Of a stretch of 64,000 bases of DNA, positions 24,451 through 33,073 are shown piece by piece. The first letter of the stretch is position 1; every line of letters starts with the position of its first letter. The position numbers and the translations under genes are program-made. The stretch covers positions 1,612,001-1,676,000 of the forward strand of contig OY782680.1 in the NCBI GenBank assembly GCA_963678085.1, written 5' to 3'. Origin of the DNA: Aliishimia sp963678085. Lineage in GTDB: Bacteria; Pseudomonadota; Alphaproteobacteria; Rhodobacterales; Rhodobacteraceae. A model generated the notes under the pieces. That model worked only from the letters and a program-made list of their open reading frames with translations, was not told where the DNA came from and ran no database searches.

Positions 24451-26646
24451 TCACCGCTTGCGTCGCTTAACCCCGCCTCTTTGCCCTGGGCGACCGGCGG
24501 TTGAGCGGCCCTTGGATTTCTCGGCGGCTTCGGAGGCGGCGGCGATGGCGGATTGGCGGGCCATGGGATCATCTGAGACGGCCAGATCCACCGCTTCGAG
24601 CCGCTTGACCTCATCGCGCAGACGTGCGGCCTCTTCAAATTCCAGGTTCTCAGCAGCCTTGCGCATATCGGCGCGCAGCCCATCAAGCACCGCCGCGAGG
24701 TTCTGCCCGATCTGAACCTTGTCAACCTTGGCGGTGACGCGGTTCATATCCGTATCGCCCTGATAGAGCCCGGCCAGCACATCCTCTACATTCTTTTTCA
24801 CGGTTTCAGGCGTGATGCCGTGCTGTTCATTATAAGCGATTTGCTTGGTGCGGCGGCGCTCGGTCTCATTCAAAGCGCGCTGCATCGAGCCGGTGATCTT
24901 GTCGGCATACATGATCACGCGCCCATCTGCATTTCGCGCCGCGCGGCCAATGGTTTGCACCAGCGAGGTTTCCGAGCGCAAAAACCCCTCTTTATCCGCA
25001 TCCAAAATCGCCACGAGCCCGCATTCGGGGATATCGAGCCCCTCGCGCAGCAGGTTAATGCCGATCAGCACATCAAAGGCCCCAAGGCGTAAATCGCGCA
25101 GGATTTCAATGCGTTCCAGCGTGTCGATATCCGAGTGCATATAGCGCACTTTGATGCCTTGTTCGTGCAGATATTCCGTCAGATCCTCGGCCATGCGTTT
25201 GGTCAGCGTAGTAACCAGGGTGCGATATCCGTCTGCCGAAACACGCCTAATCTCATCAAGCAGATCATCCACCTGGGTTTCAACGGGGCGGATCTCGACC
25301 TCTGGGTCCAAAAGGCCGGTGGGCCGGATCACTTGTTCGGTGAACACCCCGCCGGATTGATCCAGCTCCCAGCCCGCAGGGGTGGCCGAAACAAAGACCG
25401 ATTGCGGGCGCATGGCATCCCATTCCTCGAATTTCAGCGGGCGGTTATCCATGCAAGAGGGCAGGCGGAACCCATGTTCCGAAAGGGTGAATTTGCGCCG
25501 ATAATCGCCCTTATACATCGCCCCGATTTGCGGCACGCTCACATGGCTTTCATCGGCAAAAACAATGGCATTGTCCGGGATAAACTCAAACAGGGTCGGG
25601 GGCGGCTCGCCGGGGGCGCGCCCCGTCAGATAGCGCGAGTAATTCTCGATCCCATTGCACACGCCGGTCGCCTCTAGCATCTCAAGATCGAAATTGGTGC
25701 GTTGTTCCAGCCGCTGGGCCTCTAGCAATTTGCCCTCGCCGACAAGTTGATCAAGGCGGATGCGCAGCTCCTTTTTGATCTCTAGGATCGCTTGCTGCAT
25801 GGTTGGTTTTGGCGTCACGTAGTGCGAATTCGCATAGACCCGGATATGCTCCATCGTGTCGGTTTTTTGGCCCGTGAGCGGATCAAACTCGGTGAGGGTC
25901 TCTAGCTCTTCGCCAAAGAAACTCAGCTTCCAGGCACGGTCTTCCAGGTGGGCGGGCCAGATTTCCAGACTATCGCCGCGCACGCGGAAAGAGCCGCGCT
26001 GAAAGGCCTGATCATTGCGCTTATATTGCTGGGCCACCAAATCGGCCATGATCTGGCGTTGATCATAGTCATTGCCTACCATCAGATCCTGGGTCATCGC
26101 GCCATAGGTTTCAACCGAGCCGATGCCGTAAATACAGGACACAGAGGCCACGATCACCACATCATCACGTTCAAGCAGCGCGCGCGTGGCCGAGTGGCGC
26201 ATCCGGTCGATCTGCTCGTTAATCTGGCTCTCTTTCTCGATATAGGTATCAGAGCGGGGCACATAGGCTTCGGGCTGGTAATAGTCATAAAAGCTGACGA
26301 AATACTCCACCGCATTGTCGGGAAAGAAGCCCTTGAACTCGCCATAAAGCTGGGCGGCAAGGGTTTTATTGGGGGCCAGGATAATGGCGGGACGCTGGGT
26401 CGCCTCAATCACCTTGGCCATGGTAAAGGTCTTGCCCGTGCCCGTTGCGCCCAAAAGCACCTGATTCTGCTCGCCTTCCATCACCGCCTCAGAAAGCTCT
26501 TTAATGGCGGTGGGCTGATCCCCGGCGGGCTGGAAATCGGTATGCATCACCAACCGCTTGCCCCCCTCCAACTTGGGCCGCGCGCGCACATCGCCTTTGG
26601 GGGCATGGGCTAGGGGCAGGGCAGAATGGTCAATTACGTCGGTCAT
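24451..26646 (-). CDS. uvrB: Excinuclease ABC subunit B
   Basis: DNA-repair helicase-like subunit of UvrABC that verifies damage and loads UvrC. The 731-residue product has Walker A GATGTGKTF near residue 58, the beta-hairpin region with YYDYYQPEAYVP, helicase motifs DESH and TLTKRMAEDLTEYL, QTIGRAARN, and a C-terminal UVR motif (AAENLEFEEAARLRDEVKRLE) for UvrC contact. The last 20 residues are a basic tail (GRPGQRGGVKRRKR). ATG 26646 is preceded by AAGGAG; a longer frame to 26676 lacks one. No GTTC-N7-GTTC LexA box of the alphaproteobacterial type is visible upstream. Confidence 0.97.
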   Translation of the reverse strand: MTDVIDHSALPLAHAPKGDVRARPKLEGGKRLVMHTDFQPAGDQPTAIKELSEAVMEGEQNQVLLGATGTGKTFTMAKVIEATQRPAIILAPNKTLAAQLYGEFKGFFPDNAVEYFVSFYDYYQPEAYVPRSDTYIEKESQINEQIDRMRHSATRALLERDDVVIVASVSCIYGIGSVETYGAMTQDLMVGNDYDQRQIMADLVAQQYKRNDQAFQRGSFRVRGDSLEIWPAHLEDRAWKLSFFGEELETLTEFDPLTGQKTDTMEHIRVYANSHYVTPKPTMQQAILEIKKELRIRLDQLVGEGKLLEAQRLEQRTNFDLEMLEATGVCNGIENYSRYLTGRAPGEPPPTLFEFIPDNAIVFADESHVSVPQIGAMYKGDYRRKFTLSEHGFRLPSCMDNRPLKFEEWDAMRPQSVFVSATPAGWELDQSGGVFTEQVIRPTGLLDPEVEIRPVETQVDDLLDEIRRVSADGYRTLVTTLTKRMAEDLTEYLHEQGIKVRYMHSDIDTLERIEILRDLRLGAFDVLIGINLLREGLDIPECGLVAILDADKEGFLRSETSLVQTIGRAARNADGRVIMYADKITGSMQRALNETERRRTKQIAYNEQHGITPETVKKNVEDVLAGLYQGDTDMNRVTAKVDKVQIGQNLAAVLDGLRADMRKAAENLEFEEAARLRDEVKRLEAVDLAVSDDPMARQSAIAAASEAAEKSKGRSTAGRPGQRGGVKRRKR

Positions 26647-26947
26647 GGCAGCACTCCTTGGATACAAATGTGTCATTCACAAGAGAGGATGCAAGGGGTT
26701 TGATTACTGCAAAACGGTACCCGCAAATTTCTTGTCCGGTGCGCAGCGCTGGACGCGCAGGGCCCTCCCCCGGGAGGGCGCATTGCGATATTGGGTTAAA
26801 GTAATTATGTTTCAAAGGCTTGGGGTATCTCAAGCCGCGGCGATTAAGGAGCGCCCACCCAGGCTCGGGCGCGCCCAGCTTGGGCGGCTTTGGCGCGACG
26901 AGATGGCAAGGCAGCAGGGTTTGCGCCGCCTTGCTGAGATGTTGAGA
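26647..26947. other. 301-bp intergenic region with a family B repeat
   Basis: The region upstream of uvrB holds the uvrB ribosome site near 26653, probable promoter sequence between 26660 and 26710, and a family B repeat at 26711-26880. I see no coding sequence in it. Confidence 0.6.
26711..26880 (+). repeat. Repeat family B, copy 1
   Basis: About 170 bp. Conserved ends: AAAACGGTACCCGC, TTGTCCGGTGCGCAGCGC, CCCGGGAGGGCGCATTGC at the left, and GGAGCGCCCACCCAGGC, TCGGGCGCGCCCAGC at the right, around a variable centre of about 75 bp. The left and right arms are partly inverted repeats of each other (degenerate here, perfect in copy 2). Other copies: 45392-45562, and a third split by the IS element (46535-46647 plus 48167-48234). 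Confidence 0.8.
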
Positions 26948-27376
26948 TTAGCTGTAGCTGCCCTGGGCGGTGCTCAATGTGCCACCGGCTTGGCTCAGAA
27001 TTTGCTGGAGAAGCTCGATAAGCTGCTCCATTGGCGTTCCGTCAAGACCCTCTGTGCTTGCGCTCTCCTTGGAGCACGTCGAGGCTGGCTCTTGCGCCCC
27101 AGATCCGCCGCCGCATCTGGTATCGTGATCCGCGCCGCGCTGGGATTGGTTGTGCTCGAATGCGTCTGCAAGCTGCTCGAGAAGCTCTTGAATATTTGGC
27201 GCATCAAGGTCCGCATCGTCGTCTTCGCTGCAGTTGCTGTCAGAGCAATGCGACGCTTGGGGTACCATATTTGCGGCGTCAAATGCCGCTTGAAACTGCT
27301 CTATCAATTGGGCCTGCAACTGAGCCTGAATATCTAAACCAGCGCCACTTGTGTTGAGAAAATGCGAAACCGTCAT
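26948..27376 (-). CDS. Hypothetical acidic, glutamine- and cysteine-containing protein
   Basis: 142-residue protein with no family I recognise. ATG 27376 has GGAG about 11 bp upstream. The product has a Gln-rich helix (DIQAQLQAQLIEQFQAAFDAANM), an acidic serine/cysteine stretch (SHCSDSNCSEDDDADLDAP), two leucine-rich amphipathic segments (IQELLEQLADAFE; PMEQLIELLQQILSQAGG) and a Gly/Ser-rich linker. There is no signal peptide or membrane segment. Heat-stable harpin-like or chaperone-tethered secreted proteins have similar composition, but that is weak evidence. It is transcribed away from the NDUFS4-like gene. It could be a non-coding frame, though its amphipathic pattern argues for a real gene. 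Confidence 0.5.
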   Translation of the reverse strand: MTVSHFLNTSGAGLDIQAQLQAQLIEQFQAAFDAANMVPQASHCSDSNCSEDDDADLDAPNIQELLEQLADAFEHNQSQRGADHDTRCGGGSGAQEPASTCSKESASTEGLDGTPMEQLIELLQQILSQAGGTLSTAQGSYS

Positions 27377-27636
27377 GTTACTCGTCTCCAAACTTCGGTG
27401 CGTACTACTTTTAAAGGTGTCTTCAAAAAACCGCAATTTTGCCTTAGTTTTGTTTCGCATTTAGAAACCAGTCGGCGAAATACTGTGGGGGTGCAAATGA
27501 TTGGACGTGCTGGCGCAACAATCTACTACGATGGCGTGATTCGCACGAAGGCTGTGGCACCTCGCCGCTTGCCCCGCCGCTTGCCTTGCCGCGCCTCAGC
27601 GATCATAGTGCGGCCAGCTTAGTAAGGGAGACCCAA

Positions 27637-27948
27637 ATGCGCGCACGAATTTACCGCCCGGCGAAAACGGCAATGCAGTCAGGTGTAGCAAAAACCAATA
27701 TATGGCTGCTCGAATTTGCCCCCGCCTCGGCGCGTGCGCTGGATCCGCTGATGGGCTGGACCTCGTCAGACGATACCCAATCCCAGGTGCGCCTGCGCTT
27801 TGACAGCAAAAAGGCGGCGCTGGCCTATGCCAAAGACAATGGCATTGATGCGCAGGTGCAAGAGCCAAAGCCGCGCAAACAGAATATCCGCCCCAGCGGC
27901 TATGCCGAGAATTTCGCCACCAACCGGCGCACGGTTTGGACGCATTAG
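27637..27948 (+). CDS. NADH dehydrogenase NDUFS4-like subunit (ETC complex I subunit)
   Basis: 103-residue protein of the ETC complex I subunit family, homologous to the mitochondrial accessory subunit NDUFS4 and found in alphaproteobacteria. Family marks are ARIYRPAKTAMQSG at the N-terminus, NIWLLEFAP, DPLMGWTSSDDTQSQVRLRFDSKKAALAYAKDNGI, and the C-terminal YAENFATNRRTVWTH. It sits on the peripheral arm of NADH:ubiquinone oxidoreductase. ATG 27637 is preceded by AAGGGAGA; the longer frame from 27586 has no such site. The other nuo genes are not in this window. Confidence 0.92.
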   Translation: MRARIYRPAKTAMQSGVAKTNIWLLEFAPASARALDPLMGWTSSDDTQSQVRLRFDSKKAALAYAKDNGIDAQVQEPKPRKQNIRPSGYAENFATNRRTVWTH

Positions 27949-28140
27949 AAATTGTTTAGGCGATCAATCCAAATATAGGATGCCGGTTTCTGGGCAAGAT
28001 GACCATATAGAAAGGAACAATTTAACGAAAATTTCAGGGTTCTGAGTGAGTTTTGCATTCTGAAGCACCAAGTTTGAGACGGCAACGATTAGGCCGGCTA
28101 AACCGGTGGGGCGCATTACACTTCACAAAGGAACCATATT

Positions 28141-29556
28141 ATGAAGAAAGTGATTAAGGATCCTATTCACAGGATGATTGAGTTTGAGGGTGAGTTTGAG
28201 CTCAGCCTCAAAAACATGCTAAATGATCCGTTCTTTCAAAGGCTGCGCCGCGTTAAGCAGCTGGGGTTCTCGGATTTTGTTTTCCCGTCGGCAACCCATT
28301 CTCGCTTTGCACATTCTTTGGGGGTATACGCAGTTGCAAAACGTATGTTGAAAATTGTTGAGCCCGAATCAAATCCCGGAGAGTGGTCAGAGAAAGGGCA
28401 AGCGTGCTTGGCAGCGGCCTTGTTGCACGATGTCGGTCACGGAATGTTTAGCCATGCATTTGAAAAGGCTGCTAAGAAATATTGTAGCAACAGCGATAAT
28501 GGAAACACACCGGCTAGCGCTCTCTTAGACGCTTGCAAGCATGAAGATGTTACCAAGAAAATTATACGTTTTTCATCTGTTCGGGAAGAGCTTGCAAAAG
28601 TTGGTGGAAAGAACTTTCCAGAACTCGTTGCGGATATGATCGACAACAAGAAGAACCCTAGATGCATATATACGTCGATCGTAGCCAGCCAGCTTGATGC
28701 GGACAGGTTGGATTATGCGGCCCGAGACTCATATTTCGCGGGGGTATCTTCTGGAAAAATCGGTCTTAATTGGTTGATGAGGAACCTCCAAACAAAAACA
28801 GGAGAAAACGGTGAGTTCCTTTTCGTAGATAGTAAAGCTTATGTCGCAATGGAGCAGTTTATCGTTACATTGTTCCAGTTGTATCCAACAATATACCTCC
28901 ACAAGAAGACCAGAGGATTGGAGTACATGTTCTCGAATCTGTTGTGCCGGATCTTCGAGCTGGTTGAAGAAGGGAGGGAGCAAGATGCGGGCATAGACAA
29001 AGACCATCCGCTTGCGCGCTTTGTGAAGGACCCAGAAGACCTCAATAACGCTCTTTTGCTGGATGATGCACTGTTTTGGGGTTCTCTCTACCGCTTTTGC
29101 CAGGCCCGAGATGCTGAAGTTTGTAATCTTGCTAAGAATTTTCTCCAGCGGAAGATCCCCCCGGTTATCGACGTTTGGGAGCTTGCGGATAGCGTGGCCG
29201 CGAAGTCCGGGTGTTTGAAAGACCTGGATGCAGCAAAACGTGTTAAGAATATTGACAAAGCATGTCGCCAAGCGTGCTCGATGCTGCAAGACGATGGCCT
29301 GCTTGATAACAAGGATTGCTACTATGACCATCAGGCTCGGAAGATTTACAAGCCAATGTCTAAAAATGGCGATCCGCAACAGATCAACGTGAAGGTTGGC
29401 GACGAATTTTTGGATATCGAATCAATTTCCCCGCTGGTCGCGAGTGCAGCTTCGTTCAGCATTCATCGAGTATACTATGCCGAGTGCGTCGGCAGTCTCG
29501 GTGCACAATTGGAAAAGAAGTTACGCGAGGCCTTGAAACAAACGTTGTGCGGATGA
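28141..29556 (+). CDS. HD-domain phosphohydrolase, SAMHD1/dGTPase-like
   Basis: 471-residue HD-superfamily metal hydrolase. The catalytic set is complete: RFAHSLGVY (H58), LLHDVGHGMFSHAFE (H96, D97) and SQLDADRLDYAARDSYFAG (D188), which matches the pattern in SAMHD1 and dGTPases (the IDVDKWDYFARD type). It probably hydrolyses nucleoside triphosphates or related compounds. Residues 230-471 form a long C-terminal helical region I cannot assign. ATG 28141 follows AAAGGAACC. The coding sequence is clearly AT-richer than its neighbours, and it stands alone between the NDUFS4-like gene and mvaA, so it was probably acquired. An antiviral dNTPase role is possible but not shown. Confidence 0.85.
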   Translation: MKKVIKDPIHRMIEFEGEFELSLKNMLNDPFFQRLRRVKQLGFSDFVFPSATHSRFAHSLGVYAVAKRMLKIVEPESNPGEWSEKGQACLAAALLHDVGHGMFSHAFEKAAKKYCSNSDNGNTPASALLDACKHEDVTKKIIRFSSVREELAKVGGKNFPELVADMIDNKKNPRCIYTSIVASQLDADRLDYAARDSYFAGVSSGKIGLNWLMRNLQTKTGENGEFLFVDSKAYVAMEQFIVTLFQLYPTIYLHKKTRGLEYMFSNLLCRIFELVEEGREQDAGIDKDHPLARFVKDPEDLNNALLLDDALFWGSLYRFCQARDAEVCNLAKNFLQRKIPPVIDVWELADSVAAKSGCLKDLDAAKRVKNIDKACRQACSMLQDDGLLDNKDCYYDHQARKIYKPMSKNGDPQQINVKVGDEFLDIESISPLVASAASFSIHRVYYAECVGSLGAQLEKKLREALKQTLCG

Positions 29557-29752
29557 AGGCCTATCGCCTAGTGTTGCAGGGCCTCTATGTTTCCGGGGAA
29601 GCGTGCCAAAATTGACAATGTATGCCGCCATCTGCGGCGATTTGACAGCTCGTTGGGCCTCACATTCTGCGCGTTGTGGTCTATGTAACGCGATGAGTTG
29701 GCCTTTTCGGATGCCGCATTCCGCAGTTACGTGATACATAGGACCTAAGACC

Positions 29753-30790
29753 ATGCAAAGCCGCACCCAGACTGTTACCCCTATGCCTACCGAGTGGGTC
29801 GGCCCCATCAAGATCACCGGCAATGTGATGAATGATGAGGTGGCGGTGCCGATGGCGACCTATGAAACGCCGCTTTGGCCCTCTACGGGACGGGGTGCGC
29901 GGGTGTCACGGCTTGCGGGCGGGGTGCGCTGCACGCTGGTGGATGAGCGCATGACCCGCTCGGTTGCGGTGCGCGCGGCCAATGGCGAAGAGGCTTATAA
30001 GGCCTGGGCCTCGATCAATGCCCGGCGCGAAGAGATCCAGGTGGTCATCGCCACTACCAGCCGCTTTGCCCGTCTTGTGGATATGAACCGCCAGATCGTG
30101 GGCAATCTCTTGTTCATCCGCTTTGAATGTGAAACCGGCGATGCGTCGGGTCATAACATGGTCACGGGCGCGGCGGATGCGCTGCTGGGCTGGATCTTGC
30201 AAGAATATCCCGCACTCGAATATTCCACCATTTCGGGCAATATGTGCACCGATAAAAAGACCAGCGCGGTGAATGGCATTTTGGGGCGCGGCAAATATGT
30301 TGTGGCCGAAATGGAAATCTCCCGCGAGCTGTGCACCGACCAGCTGCGCACAACGCCCGAGAAAATGGCGCAGCTCAATGTGGAAAAGAACCTGATCGGT
30401 GGCGTGGTTGCGGGCTCTTTGCGCAGCGCCAATGCGCATTTCGCCAATATGCTGCTCGCTTTCTATCTCGCCACCGGACAGGATGCGGCCAATATCATCG
30501 AGGGCAGCCAGGGTATGGTGCATGCAGAGGCGCGCCCAGAGGGGCTCTATTTCTCTTGCACCTTGCCCAACCTGATCGTCGGCTCTGTGGGCAGTGGCAA
30601 GGGCAATGAGGTGGTCGAGCAAAACCTGACCCGCTTGGGATGCAAAGAGGACCGCGCCCCAGGAGAAAATGCACAACGTCTCGCGGCTCTCTGCGCAGCC
30701 ACGGTGCTATGTGGTGAAATATCACTCATGGCCGCGCAAACCAATCCGGGCGAGCTGATGCGCACCCATTTCCAGATGGAGCGCGGATAA
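29753..30790 (+). CDS. mvaA: Hydroxymethylglutaryl-CoA reductase
   Basis: Converts HMG-CoA to mevalonate with NADPH, the committed step of the mevalonate pathway. The 345-residue product shows class I-type HMGR motifs: FECETGDASGHNMVTGAAD, SGNMCTDKKTSAVNGILGRGK, NVEKNLIGG, GQDAANIIEGSQGM and LPNLIVGSVGSG. The GDASGHN motif differs slightly from the usual GDAMGMN. It is the first gene of mvaA-hcs-mvk-pmk-mvd, as in Paracoccus zeaxanthinifaciens, where idi lies second. The gap of about 200 bp upstream contains the promoter (TTGACA at 29612 and 29642). Confidence 0.95.
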   Translation: MQSRTQTVTPMPTEWVGPIKITGNVMNDEVAVPMATYETPLWPSTGRGARVSRLAGGVRCTLVDERMTRSVAVRAANGEEAYKAWASINARREEIQVVIATTSRFARLVDMNRQIVGNLLFIRFECETGDASGHNMVTGAADALLGWILQEYPALEYSTISGNMCTDKKTSAVNGILGRGKYVVAEMEISRELCTDQLRTTPEKMAQLNVEKNLIGGVVAGSLRSANAHFANMLLAFYLATGQDAANIIEGSQGMVHAEARPEGLYFSCTLPNLIVGSVGSGKGNEVVEQNLTRLGCKEDRAPGENAQRLAALCAATVLCGEISLMAAQTNPGELMRTHFQMERG

Positions 30791-30828
30791 GCCCAAAGCC
30801 TGCCGGCCCAAATAAGGAAAGCAAACCG

Positions 30829-31998
30829 ATGGGACAGCCGGGGATTGACGCGCTGAGTTTCTATGTGCCGCAGCACTATTTGCCGCTCAGCGTTTTGGCC
30901 GCAGAGCAGGGGATTGAACCAGCCAAGTTTTCGCATGGCATCGGCCAAGATAAACTGGCCATGCCGGGACCGGATGAGGATATCGTCACGCTGGGGGCTG
31001 AGGCGGCGCGCAAAGTGCTTAAGGGCGAGGATCTCAGCGCCATCGACACGCTGCTTTTTGCAACGGAAAGCGGGATTGATCAGTCCAAAGCGGCGGGCGT
31101 TTTTGTGCACCGGCTTTTGGGCCTGCCCAGCACCTGCCGCGTGGTTGAGCTGAAACAAGCCTGTTATTCGGGCACGGCTGCGCTGCAACTGGCCTGTGGT
31201 CATGTGATGCGCCGGTCTGGGCGCAAGGTGCTGGTGATTGCCGCAGATATTGCGCGCTATGATCTTGATAGCCCGGCTGAGGCCACACAAGGGGCCGGAG
31301 CGGTGGCGATGCTGGTCTCAGATACGCCGCGCCTGATGCAGATCGAGCCGATCTCGGGCCTACATAGCGAAGATATCATGGATTTCTGGCGACCCAATTA
31401 CCGCTCAACCCCGCTGGTGGATGGGAAATATTCTACAGAGAAATACCTGGAAACCCTGACCGGCGCTTGGCGTGATTACCAAGCCCAAGGCGGGCATTCA
31501 TTCCAAGAGTTCGCGCATTTTTGCTATCACCTGCCATTTACGCGCATGGGGGCCAAGGCGCATGCGCATCTGTCAGAGCTTGCAGGGGCGGACTATGATC
31601 CTGCGCGCATCAATGCCGGGCTGATCTATAATCGCGCGGTGGGCAATTGCTATGCTGCTGCGCTGTATCTCAGCTTGGCCTCCATGCTTGACAACACGGC
31701 GGAAGATCTGAGCGGCCAAACCTTGGGGCTGTTCAGCTATGGCTCTGGCGCGGTGGCCGAGTTTTTTGCGGCCAAGGTGCAACCGGGTTATGAGGCGTAT
31801 TTGCATCGCGCGCATCACGCGGGGCTCTTGGCAAATCGAACAGCGCTGAGCTTTGATGCGTACCGCACCATGTGGCACCGGATGTGGCAGGGGACCGATC
31901 CCCAAGATGGCGGGCATTATCAGATGCCCCAGATAGCAAAGGGCCAATTCCGATTAACCGCAATTGACGGACATAAGCGCTGCTATGCGGCCGGCTGA
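30829..31998 (+). CDS. hcs: Hydroxymethylglutaryl-CoA synthase
   Basis: Condenses acetoacetyl-CoA with acetyl-CoA to HMG-CoA. The 389-residue product has the HMGCS active-site glutamate in LLFATESGIDQSKA, the catalytic cysteine in KQACYSGTAALQLA, the glycine-rich QGAGAVAMLVS block, and a late histidine in CYHLPFTRMGAKA. The 38-bp gap after mvaA contains AAGGAAAG. In P. zeaxanthinifaciens idi lies in this position; here there is no room for it. hcs overlaps mvk by 14 bp. Confidence 0.95.
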   Translation: MGQPGIDALSFYVPQHYLPLSVLAAEQGIEPAKFSHGIGQDKLAMPGPDEDIVTLGAEAARKVLKGEDLSAIDTLLFATESGIDQSKAAGVFVHRLLGLPSTCRVVELKQACYSGTAALQLACGHVMRRSGRKVLVIAADIARYDLDSPAEATQGAGAVAMLVSDTPRLMQIEPISGLHSEDIMDFWRPNYRSTPLVDGKYSTEKYLETLTGAWRDYQAQGGHSFQEFAHFCYHLPFTRMGAKAHAHLSELAGADYDPARINAGLIYNRAVGNCYAAALYLSLASMLDNTAEDLSGQTLGLFSYGSGAVAEFFAAKVQPGYEAYLHRAHHAGLLANRTALSFDAYRTMWHRMWQGTDPQDGGHYQMPQIAKGQFRLTAIDGHKRCYAAG

Positions 31999-33073
31999 CG
32001 CAAAAAGCGCGCGCGCGCCAGGCAAGCTGATCCTTTCGGGGGAGCATTCCGTTGTCTATGGTGCCCCAGCTTTGGTGGTGGCAATCCAGCGCCATATCGA
32101 GCTAAGCTTTACCCCGCTGCACAAAACCGGCGGGCTGCAAACCGTGTTTGAAAGCCTTGCGCCGCGCTCGTTTTATCCCTTTGATGTGCTCAGAGATTTC
32201 AAGGACAGTCTCGACCGTCGCTTTGATGAGTTTATGCGCGGCGAGCTGCCCGTGCAAAAGATCCTCTCGCGCCCCGATGATTTGGCGGTTTATACCCTGA
32301 CCTCCTTGTTGCCGATGATCCCTGCGCCCGGTGCGTCCAGCTCTTTGCCGCTGCCAGTTCCGGGTCAGCTGAGTAGTCAAAGCACGATGCCGCTGGGGGC
32401 GGGTATGGGCTCCTCTGCGGCGGTGGTTGCGGCCACAATCGTGCTCTATGAGCATCTCTTGGGTCTGCCGCAATCGGCTGAGGAGCGGTTCCAGAAAGTG
32501 CGGTTTTGTGAGCGGCTGCAACATGGCAAGGGCAGCTCTATTGATGCTTGCGCGGTGGTGTTCGGTGGTATGAACCATGTGCAGGACGGGCAATATCGCG
32601 CGATTTCCTTGCCGAGCGATCACTCGCTGGCCCGCTCGGATGGCTGGTATTGGGTTTTGCATGGTACGCCCGTCTCAAAGACCGGGGAATGTGTGGCTCA
32701 AGTGCGCGCCCAGCACGGGGCGGATCACGCGCTCTGGCAGGATTTTGCGCGCTGCACTGAGGCCTTTGAAGAGGTGCTTACCGCTGATAGCGACCCGCGT
32801 GCGGTGATCCGGGAAAATCAGCGCCTGCTTGAACATATCGGCGTGGTGCCCGCCCCGGCGGCGCGTTTTGCCACGGCTGTGAGTGCGGCTGGCGGCGCGG
32901 CCAAAATCTCTGGCGCGGGCTCGGTTGCGGGCGAGAATGGCGGCGCGATGCTGGTCTATATGCCCGACCCCGAGGCCATGAGCGCGCTTATGCAGAGCTA
33001 TCCTGAGCGGCAATGGGACAAGCTGCAAATCTCTCAAACCGGGGCCGCGCTGATAGATCGGGGGGCGAAATGA
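31985..33073 (+). CDS. mvk: Mevalonate kinase (GHMP family)
   Basis: Phosphorylates mevalonate to mevalonate 5-phosphate. The 362-residue GHMP kinase has RAPGKLILSGEHSVVYGAPAL at the start, the ATP loop PLGAGMGSSAAVVAA (about 140-154), and KISGAGSVAGENGGAML near the C-terminus. From memory, the sequence closely follows the P. zeaxanthinifaciens Mvk (WYWVLHGxPVSxTGECV, VRFCERLxHGK). ATG 31985 overlaps hcs by 14 bp; a TTG at 31964 is a weaker option. It ends in an ATGA overlap with pmk. Confidence 0.92.
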   Translation: MRPADAKSARAPGKLILSGEHSVVYGAPALVVAIQRHIELSFTPLHKTGGLQTVFESLAPRSFYPFDVLRDFKDSLDRRFDEFMRGELPVQKILSRPDDLAVYTLTSLLPMIPAPGASSSLPLPVPGQLSSQSTMPLGAGMGSSAAVVAATIVLYEHLLGLPQSAEERFQKVRFCERLQHGKGSSIDACAVVFGGMNHVQDGQYRAISLPSDHSLARSDGWYWVLHGTPVSKTGECVAQVRAQHGADHALWQDFARCTEAFEEVLTADSDPRAVIRENQRLLEHIGVVPAPAARFATAVSAAGGAAKISGAGSVAGENGGAMLVYMPDPEAMSALMQSYPERQWDKLQISQTGAALIDRGAK

